A stretch of DNA of 64,000 bases, taken from positions 2,571,501-2,635,500 of the forward strand of contig NZ_CP046120.1 of NCBI RefSeq assembly GCF_009707465.1, in the 5' to 3' direction. Origin of the DNA: Novosphingobium sp. Gsoil 351 (GTDB lineage Bacteria > Pseudomonadota > Alphaproteobacteria > Sphingomonadales > Sphingomonadaceae). The position numbers and the translations under genes were made by a program. Position 1 is the stretch's first letter. Every line of letters begins with the position of its first letter. Positions 36,474 to 44,869 of the stretch are shown one piece after another. The notes beneath the pieces were generated by a model. It saw only the letters and a program-made list of their open reading frames with translations, had not been told where the DNA came from and ran no database searches.

Positions 36474-36518
36474 GAATCCGGTGATCCCCAAGGATGGTCT
36501 TGCGGCATCAACGCGCGG

Positions 36519-37829
36519 TCATTCCATCAGTGCCAGAATGTCGTCGACCAGGGCGGTGGCGAAGCCGACCGCGCTGTCCGAGATGCCGTAGGGGATGTGC
36601 AGCCGGTCACCAACGAGCAAGGCGCCGCAAGTGTAGATGACGTTGGGGACGTAGCCCGATCGGTCGGCGTCGATCGCGGTCAGCACCGGCCGCGCGCTAC
36701 GGGCGATGACCTTCGACGGATTGTCGAGATCGAGCAGCGCGCAGCCCAGCGCATACTTACGCATTGCGCCGACCCCGTGGGTGAACAGCAGCCAGCCCTC
36801 GGCGGTGCGGATCGGGCTTCCGCAATTGCCGATTTGAATGAACTCCCAAGGGTATTTCGGACCCATCAGTTTTTCGCCGTCCGAATCCCATGTCTCCAGC
36901 GTGTCGGAGCGAATCAGGAACAGGTTCTTGCCGTCCTGCCTCCCAACCATCGCATACTGGCCGTCGATCTTCTCGGGAAACAACGCCATGCCCTTGTTGC
37001 GGCCGGCGCGCCCGTGGATGGGTTCGAGCTTAAATTTCGCGAAGTCACGCGTGCGCAGCAGTTCGGAGCGGATCGAGTGGCCGCTGTAGGCGGTGTAGGT
37101 GCCGATCCATTCGTAGTCCCGGTCGCCATGATCGAAGCGAACCAGGCGCAAGTCTTCCAGCCCGTTGCGCTGCTGGTCGGTGACCGGAAAGATCACGGTG
37201 TTGGACAAGCTGCTTTCCGGGTGGCGGTTGACCACGATCCCGTCGATGCCATCGGTCATCGAAGCCTCGTCCTCGGCCACCGCGGTGGCGAACGGACCCT
37301 GCGGCCACAACGCGAAGCCGCCGTCGTCGCTGGCGATGCCTTCGCGGAACGCGACCGAACTGATGTGCCCTTCGCCCACCGCGCGCAGGCTCATGATGAA
37401 CCGGCAGGCGTGCTCGCCAGTCCCCGACTGATCGGGGTGGGGAACGATCGAGGGGTTCATCAGCGCCGCCGCGGCATATGTATACTCGTGGCAGAAATAC
37501 GCGCCGATCAGGCGCTTTCGCTGCTCCGAAAAGGCGGTGCCCGCCAAGTCGAGCGAGTGCTCGACTTCGGCGTAACGTTCCTCGAACATCAGTTCGGTCT
37601 GCCAGTGCCGCTCGGAAAAGTCGTGGAGCACTTTGGCGTACTCCGCGTCGACCTCTTGCTCGCTCAGCGAAGCAATGTCCTCGATGAGCTTGCGCGCGCG
37701 CGATCCGTCCGCGTTGGTCGCCTGCCAGCCGAGATGAAACGGACGCAGGACGACGCGCGAAGGATCGGCGTGGAGCCGTTCCTCAAGAATAAGCAGCGGC
37801 GTCTCCGGCGGGGTGTGCAGCGCGTCCAA
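36519..37829 (-). CDS. Glycoside hydrolase family 130 protein (mannoside phosphorylase-like)
   Basis: About 436 residues, five-bladed propeller family. Blocks: PLLILEERLHADPSRVVLRP at the start, GLEDLRLVRFDHG (the Asp matching the GH130 proton donor in EDP/EDA), WIGTYTAYSGHSIRSELLRT, GRAGRNKGMALFPEKIDGQY and IGNCGSPIRTAEGWLLFTHG. Members split beta-mannosides with phosphate to give mannose 1-phosphate, or hydrolyse them. The best start is TTG 37829, six bases after GGGGGA; ATG 37883 is an alternative. Either start overlaps the 3' end of the GT4 fusion gene, so the two are coupled. Confidence 0.88.
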   Translation of the reverse strand: MDALHTPPETPLLILEERLHADPSRVVLRPFHLGWQATNADGSRARKLIEDIASLSEQEVDAEYAKVLHDFSERHWQTELMFEERYAEVEHSLDLAGTAFSEQRKRLIGAYFCHEYTYAAAALMNPSIVPHPDQSGTGEHACRFIMSLRAVGEGHISSVAFREGIASDDGGFALWPQGPFATAVAEDEASMTDGIDGIVVNRHPESSLSNTVIFPVTDQQRNGLEDLRLVRFDHGDRDYEWIGTYTAYSGHSIRSELLRTRDFAKFKLEPIHGRAGRNKGMALFPEKIDGQYAMVGRQDGKNLFLIRSDTLETWDSDGEKLMGPKYPWEFIQIGNCGSPIRTAEGWLLFTHGVGAMRKYALGCALLDLDNPSKVIARSARPVLTAIDADRSGYVPNVIYTCGALLVGDRLHIPYGISDSAVGFATALVDDILALME

Positions 37830-40125
37830 GTCGATCCCCCGGTTCCGTGCCGCCGGCCGCGCGGCCGAGGGCGGCCATCGCATGGCTCGCCAACTGGAAT
37901 GCCAGAATGGATTCGGCTCCGCAATTGACGTTCGCACCACGCGGGGTGACGCCGTCCTGGCAGCGCCCCGTGACGATGTCGGCGAGCACCACGCCCCGGT
38001 CGTTGCCGCCGAAGAACCAGCGATAGGCGACGGCTGCGTGATCGAGCCAGCGCGCCTCGCCGGTGGCGGCGAAAGCGGCGGCGGCGGCGTCTATCGCGGC
38101 CCAGGCCTCGAGCGGCTGCTGGTCGAACGGCAGCTTCGCGAACTCCTGGCCGAAACCCTCGCTGCCGACCGGGCGGAAATGTCCCGAAGCGGCGCGCTGC
38201 TGCTCGGCGACCCACGCCAGGCTATCGAGCGCGGCATCGCGCCAGAGCGGCCGGTCGAGCACCAGCCCGGCCTCGAGCAAGGCCTGGGGCAGACGCGCGT
38301 TGTCATAGCCGAGCACGGTCTCGAACCACGCCCAGTCGGGGCGGCGCGAAGCATCGAGCAAGCGGTGGAGAAAACCCCCGCCGCGCTCGATCAGCGCGCG
38401 GGCCTTGGCGTGATCGTGGCCCGCACGCAGCGCCGTGCCTGCGCCAAGCATCGCGAAGGCGACCGCGCGCGGCGATTCGACGCCGTCCATCGCATCGATC
38501 GCAAACCCGAACCAGCGCCGGGCCCACTCGCGAAAGCCCGCGTCAAACCCACTGGCCACCGCTTCGCCGAGCACCCAGGCGGTGCGGCCGTTGCTGTCTT
38601 CCGAGCCCGCATCTTCGCACCACGAGCGGTCATAGGCCATGAAATTGCGGAAGACGCCGCGGTCCTCGTTCCAGGCATGCTGGATGAACGCGGCATAAGT
38701 CGAGGCGAGTTGCTCGCGCTCGGCCAACGGGAACTGCCCGGCCCGCAACATCAACAGCAGGGCGCGGGCGTTGTCGTCGATGCAATAGCCGTGGCGGCGG
38801 TCAGGAATGATCCCGATCGCGTGCTGCAGCATCCCGGTGCCGTCGCTCATCGCCCGGATCGCGGCCAGCGAGGGTAGCGCATTGCGCGCCGGGCCCGCCG
38901 CAGCGCGCGGGGCGACCGCACGGCCCACCAGCTTGGCCGAAGCCGCCGCGAAGCACGGCCAGATCGTCGTGCGTCCCCGATCCCAGGCAGCGCGCTGGGT
39001 CTGCTCGAGCGCGCCGGGTCGATCCAGCAGATCGAGCACAGCCGCGGTCAGCATCGCCGCTGAGCCGGGCTCGACCAGCACGCCAACGCCGTCCGCCAGC
39101 AGTTCGCGGGCGTGAACATACGGGGTAGAGACCACCGCCTTGCCCAGCGCCACCGCATAGCTGAGCGTGCCCGAGGTCGACTGCTGGAGGTTGAGATATG
39201 GCGTGACGTAGATGTCGCAGGCTTCCAGCTGATCGAGCAGCTCACCGTTGTCGAGGAAGCGGTTATCGAACGCGACGTTGTCCTCGACCCCCAGTGCGGC
39301 GGCCAGGGCGACCAGCTTCTCGCGATAGGCTTCGCCCTGGGACGTGACCAGATTTGGGTGTGTCGCGCCGACGATCCGGTAGATCGCGTCCGGGTGTTCG
39401 GCGACGATGCCGGGCAGGGCGGAAATCATCGTCTCGATGCCTTTCCCGGGACCAAGCAGGCCAAAAGTCATCAGCACCGGCCGCCCGGCTAGGCCGAACT
39501 TCGCCTTGAATTGCTCCTGACGTCCGAACGGACGATCGGGCGCGCCGTGGTCGATAACTGTGATCCGTTCCGGATCGACGCGATGCCGCTCGATCAACAG
39601 GGCGCGGGAATGGTGCGACATCACCATGATCTGCGACGAGAGCTTGATCAGCCGCTCGAGCACCTCCCGCTGCTTGGGCGAAGGATCGCCGAGCACAGTG
39701 TGCAACGTGACGATCAGCGGCGCAGCGATCCGCTCGACCAGTTCAAACACCATCTCCCCGCAGTCGCCGCCGAAGATGCCATATTCGTGCTGGAGCCAGA
39801 CCGCATCGTAGCTGCGATCGTTGATCGCCAGGGCGGCGGCGCGAAAAGCGGCGACGTCGTCGCTGGCGATCCTCCCGCTGACCCGCGCGTCTGCAGCAGG
39901 ACCTGCGGGAGCCTCGATCGCCCAGACTTCGGGGGCGATCCGCTGCTGATGGGCGCACAACTGCTCGAAGATGTCGGTGGTGAAGGTGGCGATGCCGCAT
40001 TTGCGCGGCGCAAACCCGCCGATCAGGGCAAGCTTGACAGGGGCCGGCCCGCGGTTGGCGAAATTGAGGATTTCGGCGGAAGTCTGCTCTCCTCCGATAC
40101 TATCGATCCGCTGCTCGAATGTCAT
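37783..40125 (-). CDS. GT4 glycosyltransferase fused to an (alpha/alpha)-barrel glycosidase-like domain
   Basis: Seven hundred and eighty residues in two parts. Residues 30-390 are a GT-B family 4 transferase: LALIGGFAPRKCGIATFTTD, YDAVWLQHEYGIFGGDCGEM, RPVLMTFGLLGPGKGIETMI and YLNLQQSTSGTLSYAVALGK. Residues 420-760 form a helical barrel (HGYCIDDNARALLLMLRAGQ, NEDRGVFRNFMAYDRSWCED, GRTAWVLGEAVASGFDAGFR) like uncharacterised glycosidases. It has no signal peptide or membrane helix, so it acts in the cytosol. It heads an operon with GH130, mannose-1-P guanylyltransferase and ManA, pointing to a GDP-mannose donor. The product is unknown. Confidence 0.85.
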   Translation of the reverse strand: MTFEQRIDSIGGEQTSAEILNFANRGPAPVKLALIGGFAPRKCGIATFTTDIFEQLCAHQQRIAPEVWAIEAPAGPAADARVSGRIASDDVAAFRAAALAINDRSYDAVWLQHEYGIFGGDCGEMVFELVERIAAPLIVTLHTVLGDPSPKQREVLERLIKLSSQIMVMSHHSRALLIERHRVDPERITVIDHGAPDRPFGRQEQFKAKFGLAGRPVLMTFGLLGPGKGIETMISALPGIVAEHPDAIYRIVGATHPNLVTSQGEAYREKLVALAAALGVEDNVAFDNRFLDNGELLDQLEACDIYVTPYLNLQQSTSGTLSYAVALGKAVVSTPYVHARELLADGVGVLVEPGSAAMLTAAVLDLLDRPGALEQTQRAAWDRGRTTIWPCFAAASAKLVGRAVAPRAAAGPARNALPSLAAIRAMSDGTGMLQHAIGIIPDRRHGYCIDDNARALLLMLRAGQFPLAEREQLASTYAAFIQHAWNEDRGVFRNFMAYDRSWCEDAGSEDSNGRTAWVLGEAVASGFDAGFREWARRWFGFAIDAMDGVESPRAVAFAMLGAGTALRAGHDHAKARALIERGGGFLHRLLDASRRPDWAWFETVLGYDNARLPQALLEAGLVLDRPLWRDAALDSLAWVAEQQRAASGHFRPVGSEGFGQEFAKLPFDQQPLEAWAAIDAAAAAFAATGEARWLDHAAVAYRWFFGGNDRGVVLADIVTGRCQDGVTPRGANVNCGAESILAFQLASHAMAALGRAAGGTEPGDRLGRAAHPAGDAAAYS

Positions 40126-40328
40126 CTGATCACCAATCCGGCGTTAAGGTCGCTGTCTCCCACATGAACGCGCTTGGCGCGATTCGGTTTCTTTGCAGTG
40201 CAACATAACGGTGGTATCACGTCCACCGCTCGGCGTATATTTTATTCGCCTAAGCGCATGATCATGTAGGTTTTCGCAGCTTTATATTGCAGATGCGAAA
40301 TAAACTGAGCGACTGCCGCAATCGGCCA

Positions 40329-41039
40329 TCAATCGGGACGCCACCACCACTGCTTCCACCCGGTCTCGTCCGCGATCGGGGTGCCGTCGGCCGTTTGTGC
40401 GGGGCGATAGCGGAACCGTTTCTCTATCAGGCGGCACGTGATCGTATCCGCCTCGGCACTTCCGCTCGATTGGACTACCCGGCAATTACCGACGCGGCCA
40501 TCGGTTCCCACGACGTAGCGCACGATGATGAACCGGCCATCGCGTTCGTCAGCGCCCGAGCGCGGGAAATCCTTGGTCCTGAGTTCGCCCGAAATCTTTT
40601 CAGCCCGGCGCACTGCACCTCCTCCCGGGCCGTTGCCATGGCCGCCACTACCGGTGCCCGCTCCTTGGCCTGAGGCGCCGCTGCCCGCTCCCGTCACGCT
40701 GGCCCCCGATCTGTTTGCGTCGCCAGTCGCGGTCACGGGTGCGGGCGTGGGCGCCAAAACGATCTTGGCTGTCGGTCGCGGCCATGGCGTAGCCTTGGGC
40801 GCAGGGCGGGCAGCCGCACCTTGGGATCGCTCGACCCGGGGCGCGGGCTCGGGGGTCGGACTCGGGGAAGCGGGCGGAGCGGGGACATTGAAGGCGGCGA
40901 CCGAGCGAACCGTTTCCACGACCGCCTCCACTCCGAATGCGGCGATCAGCGCCGCGACTAGCGCAACGTGCAACGCCGCGACCCCGGCGATTGTAATCGC
41001 GCGGGTTTTCCGGCCCACTCCGATCCGCACTTCGTTCAT
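40329..41039 (-). CDS. TonB-family energy-transducer-like protein
   Basis: Two hundred and thirty-six residues. A cytoplasmic start and one membrane helix (ITIAGVAALHVALVAALIAA) are followed by a Pro-rich periplasmic spacer (PAPPASPSPTPEPAP), a Gly/Ser-rich stretch, and a C-terminal TonB domain (RFIIVRYVVGTDGRVGNCRV, RLIEKRFRYRPAQTADG). It would link the proton-motive force to outer-membrane receptors if ExbBD are present elsewhere. It stands alone; no exbBD is adjacent. The 203 bases before it (40126-40328) show no gene. Confidence 0.85.
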   Translation of the reverse strand: MNEVRIGVGRKTRAITIAGVAALHVALVAALIAAFGVEAVVETVRSVAAFNVPAPPASPSPTPEPAPRVERSQGAAARPAPKATPWPRPTAKIVLAPTPAPVTATGDANRSGASVTGAGSGASGQGAGTGSGGHGNGPGGGAVRRAEKISGELRTKDFPRSGADERDGRFIIVRYVVGTDGRVGNCRVVQSSGSAEADTITCRLIEKRFRYRPAQTADGTPIADETGWKQWWWRPD

Positions 41040-41241
41040 GCCGATCTTGGGTTCACGCCGATTTTGGCCGTTTGCAGCTCATTCGCGCGATCCAATGATC
41101 GATGAACCGCGCCAGTTCCCCGACGAGTCCAATGATTGTAATGCAATCGTCAGGTTTCATGCTATACAGTCGCGTTGAAAAAGAAGACGCGAAAACTGGG
41201 GAGATCGGTCGAAACAGATCGATCAATGGACGAGAGCGACA

Positions 41242-41592
41242 ATGAAAATACTGGTCGTGGAAGACGAGCCTCTGCTCGCCATGATGCTGGAAGAAAGTGT
41301 CGCCGAACTCGGTCACGAGATCGCTGGTTGCGCCGCGACCGTCGATCAGGCGATGGCCATGATCGATGCCGCCGCGCCGGATTTCGCGCTGCTTGATTTC
41401 AGCCTGGCCGACGACGCAACCACGGTACCGGTGGCCACGCGGCTGCGTGCAGGCCACGTCCCGTTCGTCTATTTGACCGGCCATCGGACGCTGCCGCAGG
41501 GTGACGGGATACCCGCCGCCCCGCTGCTGACCAAACCGTTCACCCTCGATCAGCTCGACCAGGTCTTGCGCACGGTGCGGCTGGCTGCCTGA
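41242..41592 (+). CDS. Stand-alone response-regulator receiver domain
   Basis: One hundred and sixteen residues, receiver domain only. Acidic pair in ILVVEDEPLLAMML, phospho-acceptor Asp in FALLDFSLADDATTV (near residue 53), Thr in FVYLTGHRT and Lys in LLTKPFTLDQL. Single-domain regulators of this CheY-like type often serve in phosphorelays, including the alphaproteobacterial general stress and cell-cycle pathways. No kinase is nearby. It is divergent from the TonB-like gene across a 200-base gap with no other gene. Confidence 0.9.
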   Translation: MKILVVEDEPLLAMMLEESVAELGHEIAGCAATVDQAMAMIDAAAPDFALLDFSLADDATTVPVATRLRAGHVPFVYLTGHRTLPQGDGIPAAPLLTKPFTLDQLDQVLRTVRLAA

Positions 41593-41596
41593 CCTA

Positions 41597-42859
41597 TCAA
41601 CCGCCGAAGCCCGCGCCGCCGTCCGCCTTGGCGCGCAAATAGGACGGAACGTTCAGCCCATATCGCTCTAGCCCGGCGATGATTTGCGCCAGGCCCTCGT
41701 GCTCGGCCCAGTACATCGGGCCACCGGTCCACGCGGGCCAGCCATAGCCGTTGAGCCAGACGGTATCGATGTCCGAGGCGCGCTGGGCCATCCCTTCGTC
41801 GAGGATCTTCGCGCCCTCGGCGATCATCGGGTAAAGCAGGCGCTCGCGAATCTCGTCCTTGCTTATCGCGCGCTGCGGCTTGCCTTGTTTGGCGGCGAAT
41901 TCCGCGACCAGGCCCGCGACCTCCAGCGAAGGACTGCGCCGACGGCTTTCGTCGTAGTCATACCAGCCTTTGCCGGTCTTCTGGCCCCAGCGCCCCGCCG
42001 CGCACAGTGCGTCGCGGATCGTTTCGACCCGCGCGGGATCGCGGTGCCAACCGATGTCGAGGCCCGCCAGATCGCTCATCTGGAACGGACCCATCGGAAA
42101 GCCGAACTCGAGGAGCGCGTCGTCGATGTCGTTGTAGGCCGCGCCCTCCATCAGCAGCGCCTGCGCCTGTTGCTGGCGTGGGGTGAGCATGCGGTTGCCG
42201 ATGAAGCCGGGGCACACGCCAGATACTACCGCGATCTTGCCGATCTTAGGTGCCAGGGCCATCACCGTCGCGAGCTCGCTCGCCCCGGTCCGCGCGCCGC
42301 GGACCACTTCGAGCAGCTTCATGACGTTGGCGGGCGAGAAGAAGTGCATCCCCAGCACCGCCTCGGGCCGTGCGGTAACCGCCGCCATCTCGTCGATGTT
42401 CAAATAGCTGGTGTTGCTGGCGAGGATCGCACCGGGCTTGGCGATGGCGTCGAGCCGGGCAAAGATGTCCTTCTTGAGGTCCATGTTCTCATAGACCGCC
42501 TCGATCACCAGATCGGCGCCGCCCAGATCGGCGAACGCCAGGCTGGGGGTGAGCAGGGCCAGCGCGCGATCGACCTCATCTTCGCTCAGCTTCCCGCGCT
42601 TGACCGAATTGGCGTAGTTGCGCGCGATCGTCGCCACGCCCTTGTCGAGATTGGCCTGCTCGGCCTCGACGATTGTCACCGGGATGCCCGCGGTGAGGAA
42701 GTTCATCGCGATCCCACCGCCCATCGTCCCCGCGCCGAGCACGCCGACGCGGGCGATCGGCTTGAGCAGGGTGGCGGCTGGAATGTCGTCGATCGTGGCC
42801 GCCCTGGCGCGGGCGGCGGCGATGTGATCCTTGGCGCCGGGCAGGGGTTCCGACGTCAT
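41597..42859 (-). CDS. 3-hydroxyacyl-CoA dehydrogenase (FadB/FadJ-type, without the hydratase half)
   Basis: Four hundred and twenty residues. The NAD site is [20 protein letters not shown]. Catalytic His is in [20 protein letters not shown], and Glu in [18 protein letters not shown]. The C-terminal domains continue through [17 protein letters not shown] and [20 protein letters not shown], the bacterial FadJ-like ending. The usual N-terminal enoyl-CoA hydratase is absent, so it oxidises a 3-hydroxyacyl-CoA supplied by another enzyme. It follows the hydrolase, SDR and ligase genes on the same strand. Confidence 0.92.
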   Translation of the reverse strand: MTSEPLPGAKDHIAAARARAATIDDIPAATLLKPIARVGVLGAGTMGGGIAMNFLTAGIPVTIVEAEQANLDKGVATIARNYANSVKRGKLSEDEVDRALALLTPSLAFADLGGADLVIEAVYENMDLKKDIFARLDAIAKPGAILASNTSYLNIDEMAAVTARPEAVLGMHFFSPANVMKLLEVVRGARTGASELATVMALAPKIGKIAVVSGVCPGFIGNRMLTPRQQQAQALLMEGAAYNDIDDALLEFGFPMGPFQMSDLAGLDIGWHRDPARVETIRDALCAAGRWGQKTGKGWYDYDESRRRSPSLEVAGLVAEFAAKQGKPQRAISKDEIRERLLYPMIAEGAKILDEGMAQRASDIDTVWLNGYGWPAWTGGPMYWAEHEGLAQIIAGLERYGLNVPSYLRAKADGGAGFGG

Positions 42860-42881
42860 CTACGTTCTCCGTTCAAGCCAT

Positions 42882-44108
42882 CTAGGCATAGCTCTCTTCG
42901 ACCGCGCCATAGATCAGCGTCTTCAACTGGCGGCGGATGGGATAAGTGGACGATGGCATCAGCTGGGTCATGAACACCATGTGCAGCCGCTCGACCGGAT
43001 CGATGAAGAATGCGGTCGAATACATCCCGCCCCAGAAATACTCGCCCGCGCTGCCCGGGATCAGCGTGCGCGCGGGATCGAGCGTCACCGCGAAGCCCAG
43101 CCCGAACCCGGTCCCGGCGTTGCTCGCTTCGCTGAACAGCGATTGCGAGACCGCAGCGAGGTCGGCACCGCCCGGCAGCTGGTTGCGGGTCATCAGGGCG
43201 AGCGTCTTCGGGCTGACGATGCGCACGCCGTCTAGCGCGCCCCCAGCTCCTGCACTTGGGCCGATTAGCATCCGGCAGAACCTGTCGTAGTCGGCCACGG
43301 TGGACACCAGCCCGCCGCCGCCGCCTTCGAACCGGGCGGGCGCGGTGAGCTTGCTGTCGCGGCCCTTGTCGATCAGCTTGGGCGGCTTGCCGGGGACGTG
43401 GGCCCAGCAGTCGGTCAGGCGATCGCGCTGGCTTTCGGGCAAGTGGAAGCCGGTGTCGGGCATGCCCAGCGGTCCGAAGATGCGCTCCGCGAACACCTCG
43501 CCCAGCGGCTTGCCCACGATCCGCGACACGACGATGCCCAGCACGTCGGTCGCCACCGAATAGTTCCAGCCGGTCCCAGGTGCGAATTCCAACGGGATCT
43601 TGGCCAGCTCGGCGACGAACCAGTCGAACCCGGCCATGCTCCGCCCGCCGTCGGGCAGGGTCTCGCGATAGGCCGCGTCGATGCTGGTGCGGTTCTGGAA
43701 GCCATAGGTGAACCCCGCCATGTGGCTCAGCAGATCGACCATCCGCATCGGTGCGCAAGGTTTGACCGGGGCGAAAGGCGCGGCCCCGCCGCCGCCGTTG
43801 TAGACGCCGAGGTTGGCGAACTCGGGGATCACCCGCGCCACCGGATCGTCGAGCGCGACTTTGCCTTCCTCGAGCAGTTGCATGAAGGCGATGGAGGTGA
43901 CCGGTTTGGTCATCGAGGCGATGCGGAAGATCGCGTCGGGCTTGAGCGGCGTGCCGTCGGCGCGGGCCTGGCCCAACGTCGCGCGGTAAACCGGCTCGCC
44001 ATCGCGCGCGACGAGGATGTCCGCCATCGGCAGTTTGCCGGGGTCGACGTAGCGTTCGCGCAGGAACGGCTCGATCCGCGCGAGCCGTTCGGCGTTCATC
44101 CCCGTCAT
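42882..44108 (-). CDS. Serine hydrolase of the beta-lactamase/EstB family
   Basis: Four hundred and eight residues. Active-site SxxK in IFRIASMTKPVTSIAFMQLL, YxN-like NYSVATDVLGIVVSRIVG (Tyr base), and DLLSHMAGFTYGF. The late block GTGFGLGFAVTLDPARTLIP followed by EYFWGGMYSTAFFIDP fits class C-fold esterases. No signal peptide, so probably a cytosolic esterase or amidase rather than an antibiotic lactamase. Its ATG overlaps the SDR stop (ATGA). Confidence 0.9.
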   Translation of the reverse strand: MTGMNAERLARIEPFLRERYVDPGKLPMADILVARDGEPVYRATLGQARADGTPLKPDAIFRIASMTKPVTSIAFMQLLEEGKVALDDPVARVIPEFANLGVYNGGGGAAPFAPVKPCAPMRMVDLLSHMAGFTYGFQNRTSIDAAYRETLPDGGRSMAGFDWFVAELAKIPLEFAPGTGWNYSVATDVLGIVVSRIVGKPLGEVFAERIFGPLGMPDTGFHLPESQRDRLTDCWAHVPGKPPKLIDKGRDSKLTAPARFEGGGGGLVSTVADYDRFCRMLIGPSAGAGGALDGVRIVSPKTLALMTRNQLPGGADLAAVSQSLFSEASNAGTGFGLGFAVTLDPARTLIPGSAGEYFWGGMYSTAFFIDPVERLHMVFMTQLMPSSTYPIRRQLKTLIYGAVEESYA

Positions 44109-44869
44109 ATCGTCGAACCTCCATCGACCACGATGGTCTGGCCGTTGACGTAGCTGCCGGCGCGGCTGGCGAGGAACACCACGGCGCCTGCGATCTCCAT
44201 CGCCTCGCCGATTCGGCGCATCGGGTGCTGGGTGTTGTAGCGCTCCATGTTCACGGGGTTCTCCCACAGCGCGCGGGCCATGTCGGTGCGGATCAGGCCG
44301 GGGGCGACGGAGTTGGCGCGGATGTTGTGCCGGCCCACCTCGACCGCGAGGTTGCGGACGAGCTGCATGTCGGCGGCCTTCGAGATGCAATAGCCCCCGA
44401 GGGTCTCCGATCCGCGCAGGCCGCCGACCGAGCTGACCACGATGATCGCGCCGTCGCGGCGTTCGATCATCCCGGGCAGGCAAAGCTGGATCAGCCAGTG
44501 GTTGGACAGAATGTTGTTGTCCAGAATCTTGCGGAAAGCGTCGTCCGAGATCGCGCTCATCGGTCCGTAGTAGGGGTTGGAGGCGGCGTTGCAGACGAGG
44601 ATGTCGATCGGTCCCACCGTCGCCTGGGTTTGGGTAACGAGCTCTTCCAGCGCCGTCTTCGACGAAATGGTCGCGGCGATCGCGGTCGCCGCGCCGGGGT
44701 GCCGTGCGTTGATCGCATCGGCAACCGCCTCGCAGGCATCCTGCTTGCGGCTGGAGATCACCACCCTCGCGCCCCGCTCGGCCATCGCCTCGGCCGAGGC
44801 CCGGCCGATCCCGCGTGAACTGCCGGTGATCACCGCGACCTTGCCGGTCAGGTCGAACAGGTCGGTCAT
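44105..44869 (-). CDS. SDR-family NAD(P)-dependent oxidoreductase
   Basis: Two hundred and fifty-four residues, classical SDR. Cofactor motif VAVITGSSRGIGRASAEAMA, with the following RVVISSRK suggesting NADP. NNAG equivalent is VCNAASNPYYG; catalytic Ser and YxxxK are in VVSSVGGLRGSETLGGYCIS then KAA; and the ending is YVNGQTIVVDGG. It is coupled by ATGA overlaps to the ligase upstream and the serine hydrolase downstream, so it acts in the same pathway, likely on a hydroxy or keto acyl intermediate. Confidence 0.93.
   Translation of the reverse strand: MTDLFDLTGKVAVITGSSRGIGRASAEAMAERGARVVISSRKQDACEAVADAINARHPGAATAIAATISSKTALEELVTQTQATVGPIDILVCNAASNPYYGPMSAISDDAFRKILDNNILSNHWLIQLCLPGMIERRDGAIIVVSSVGGLRGSETLGGYCISKAADMQLVRNLAVEVGRHNIRANSVAPGLIRTDMARALWENPVNMERYNTQHPMRRIGEAMEIAGAVVFLASRAGSYVNGQTIVVDGGSTI

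Noticed and set aside
41053..41484. 143-residue minus-strand ORF between the TonB-like and receiver genes
   Set aside because: Overlaps the receiver-domain gene antisense; no family features or start signal.
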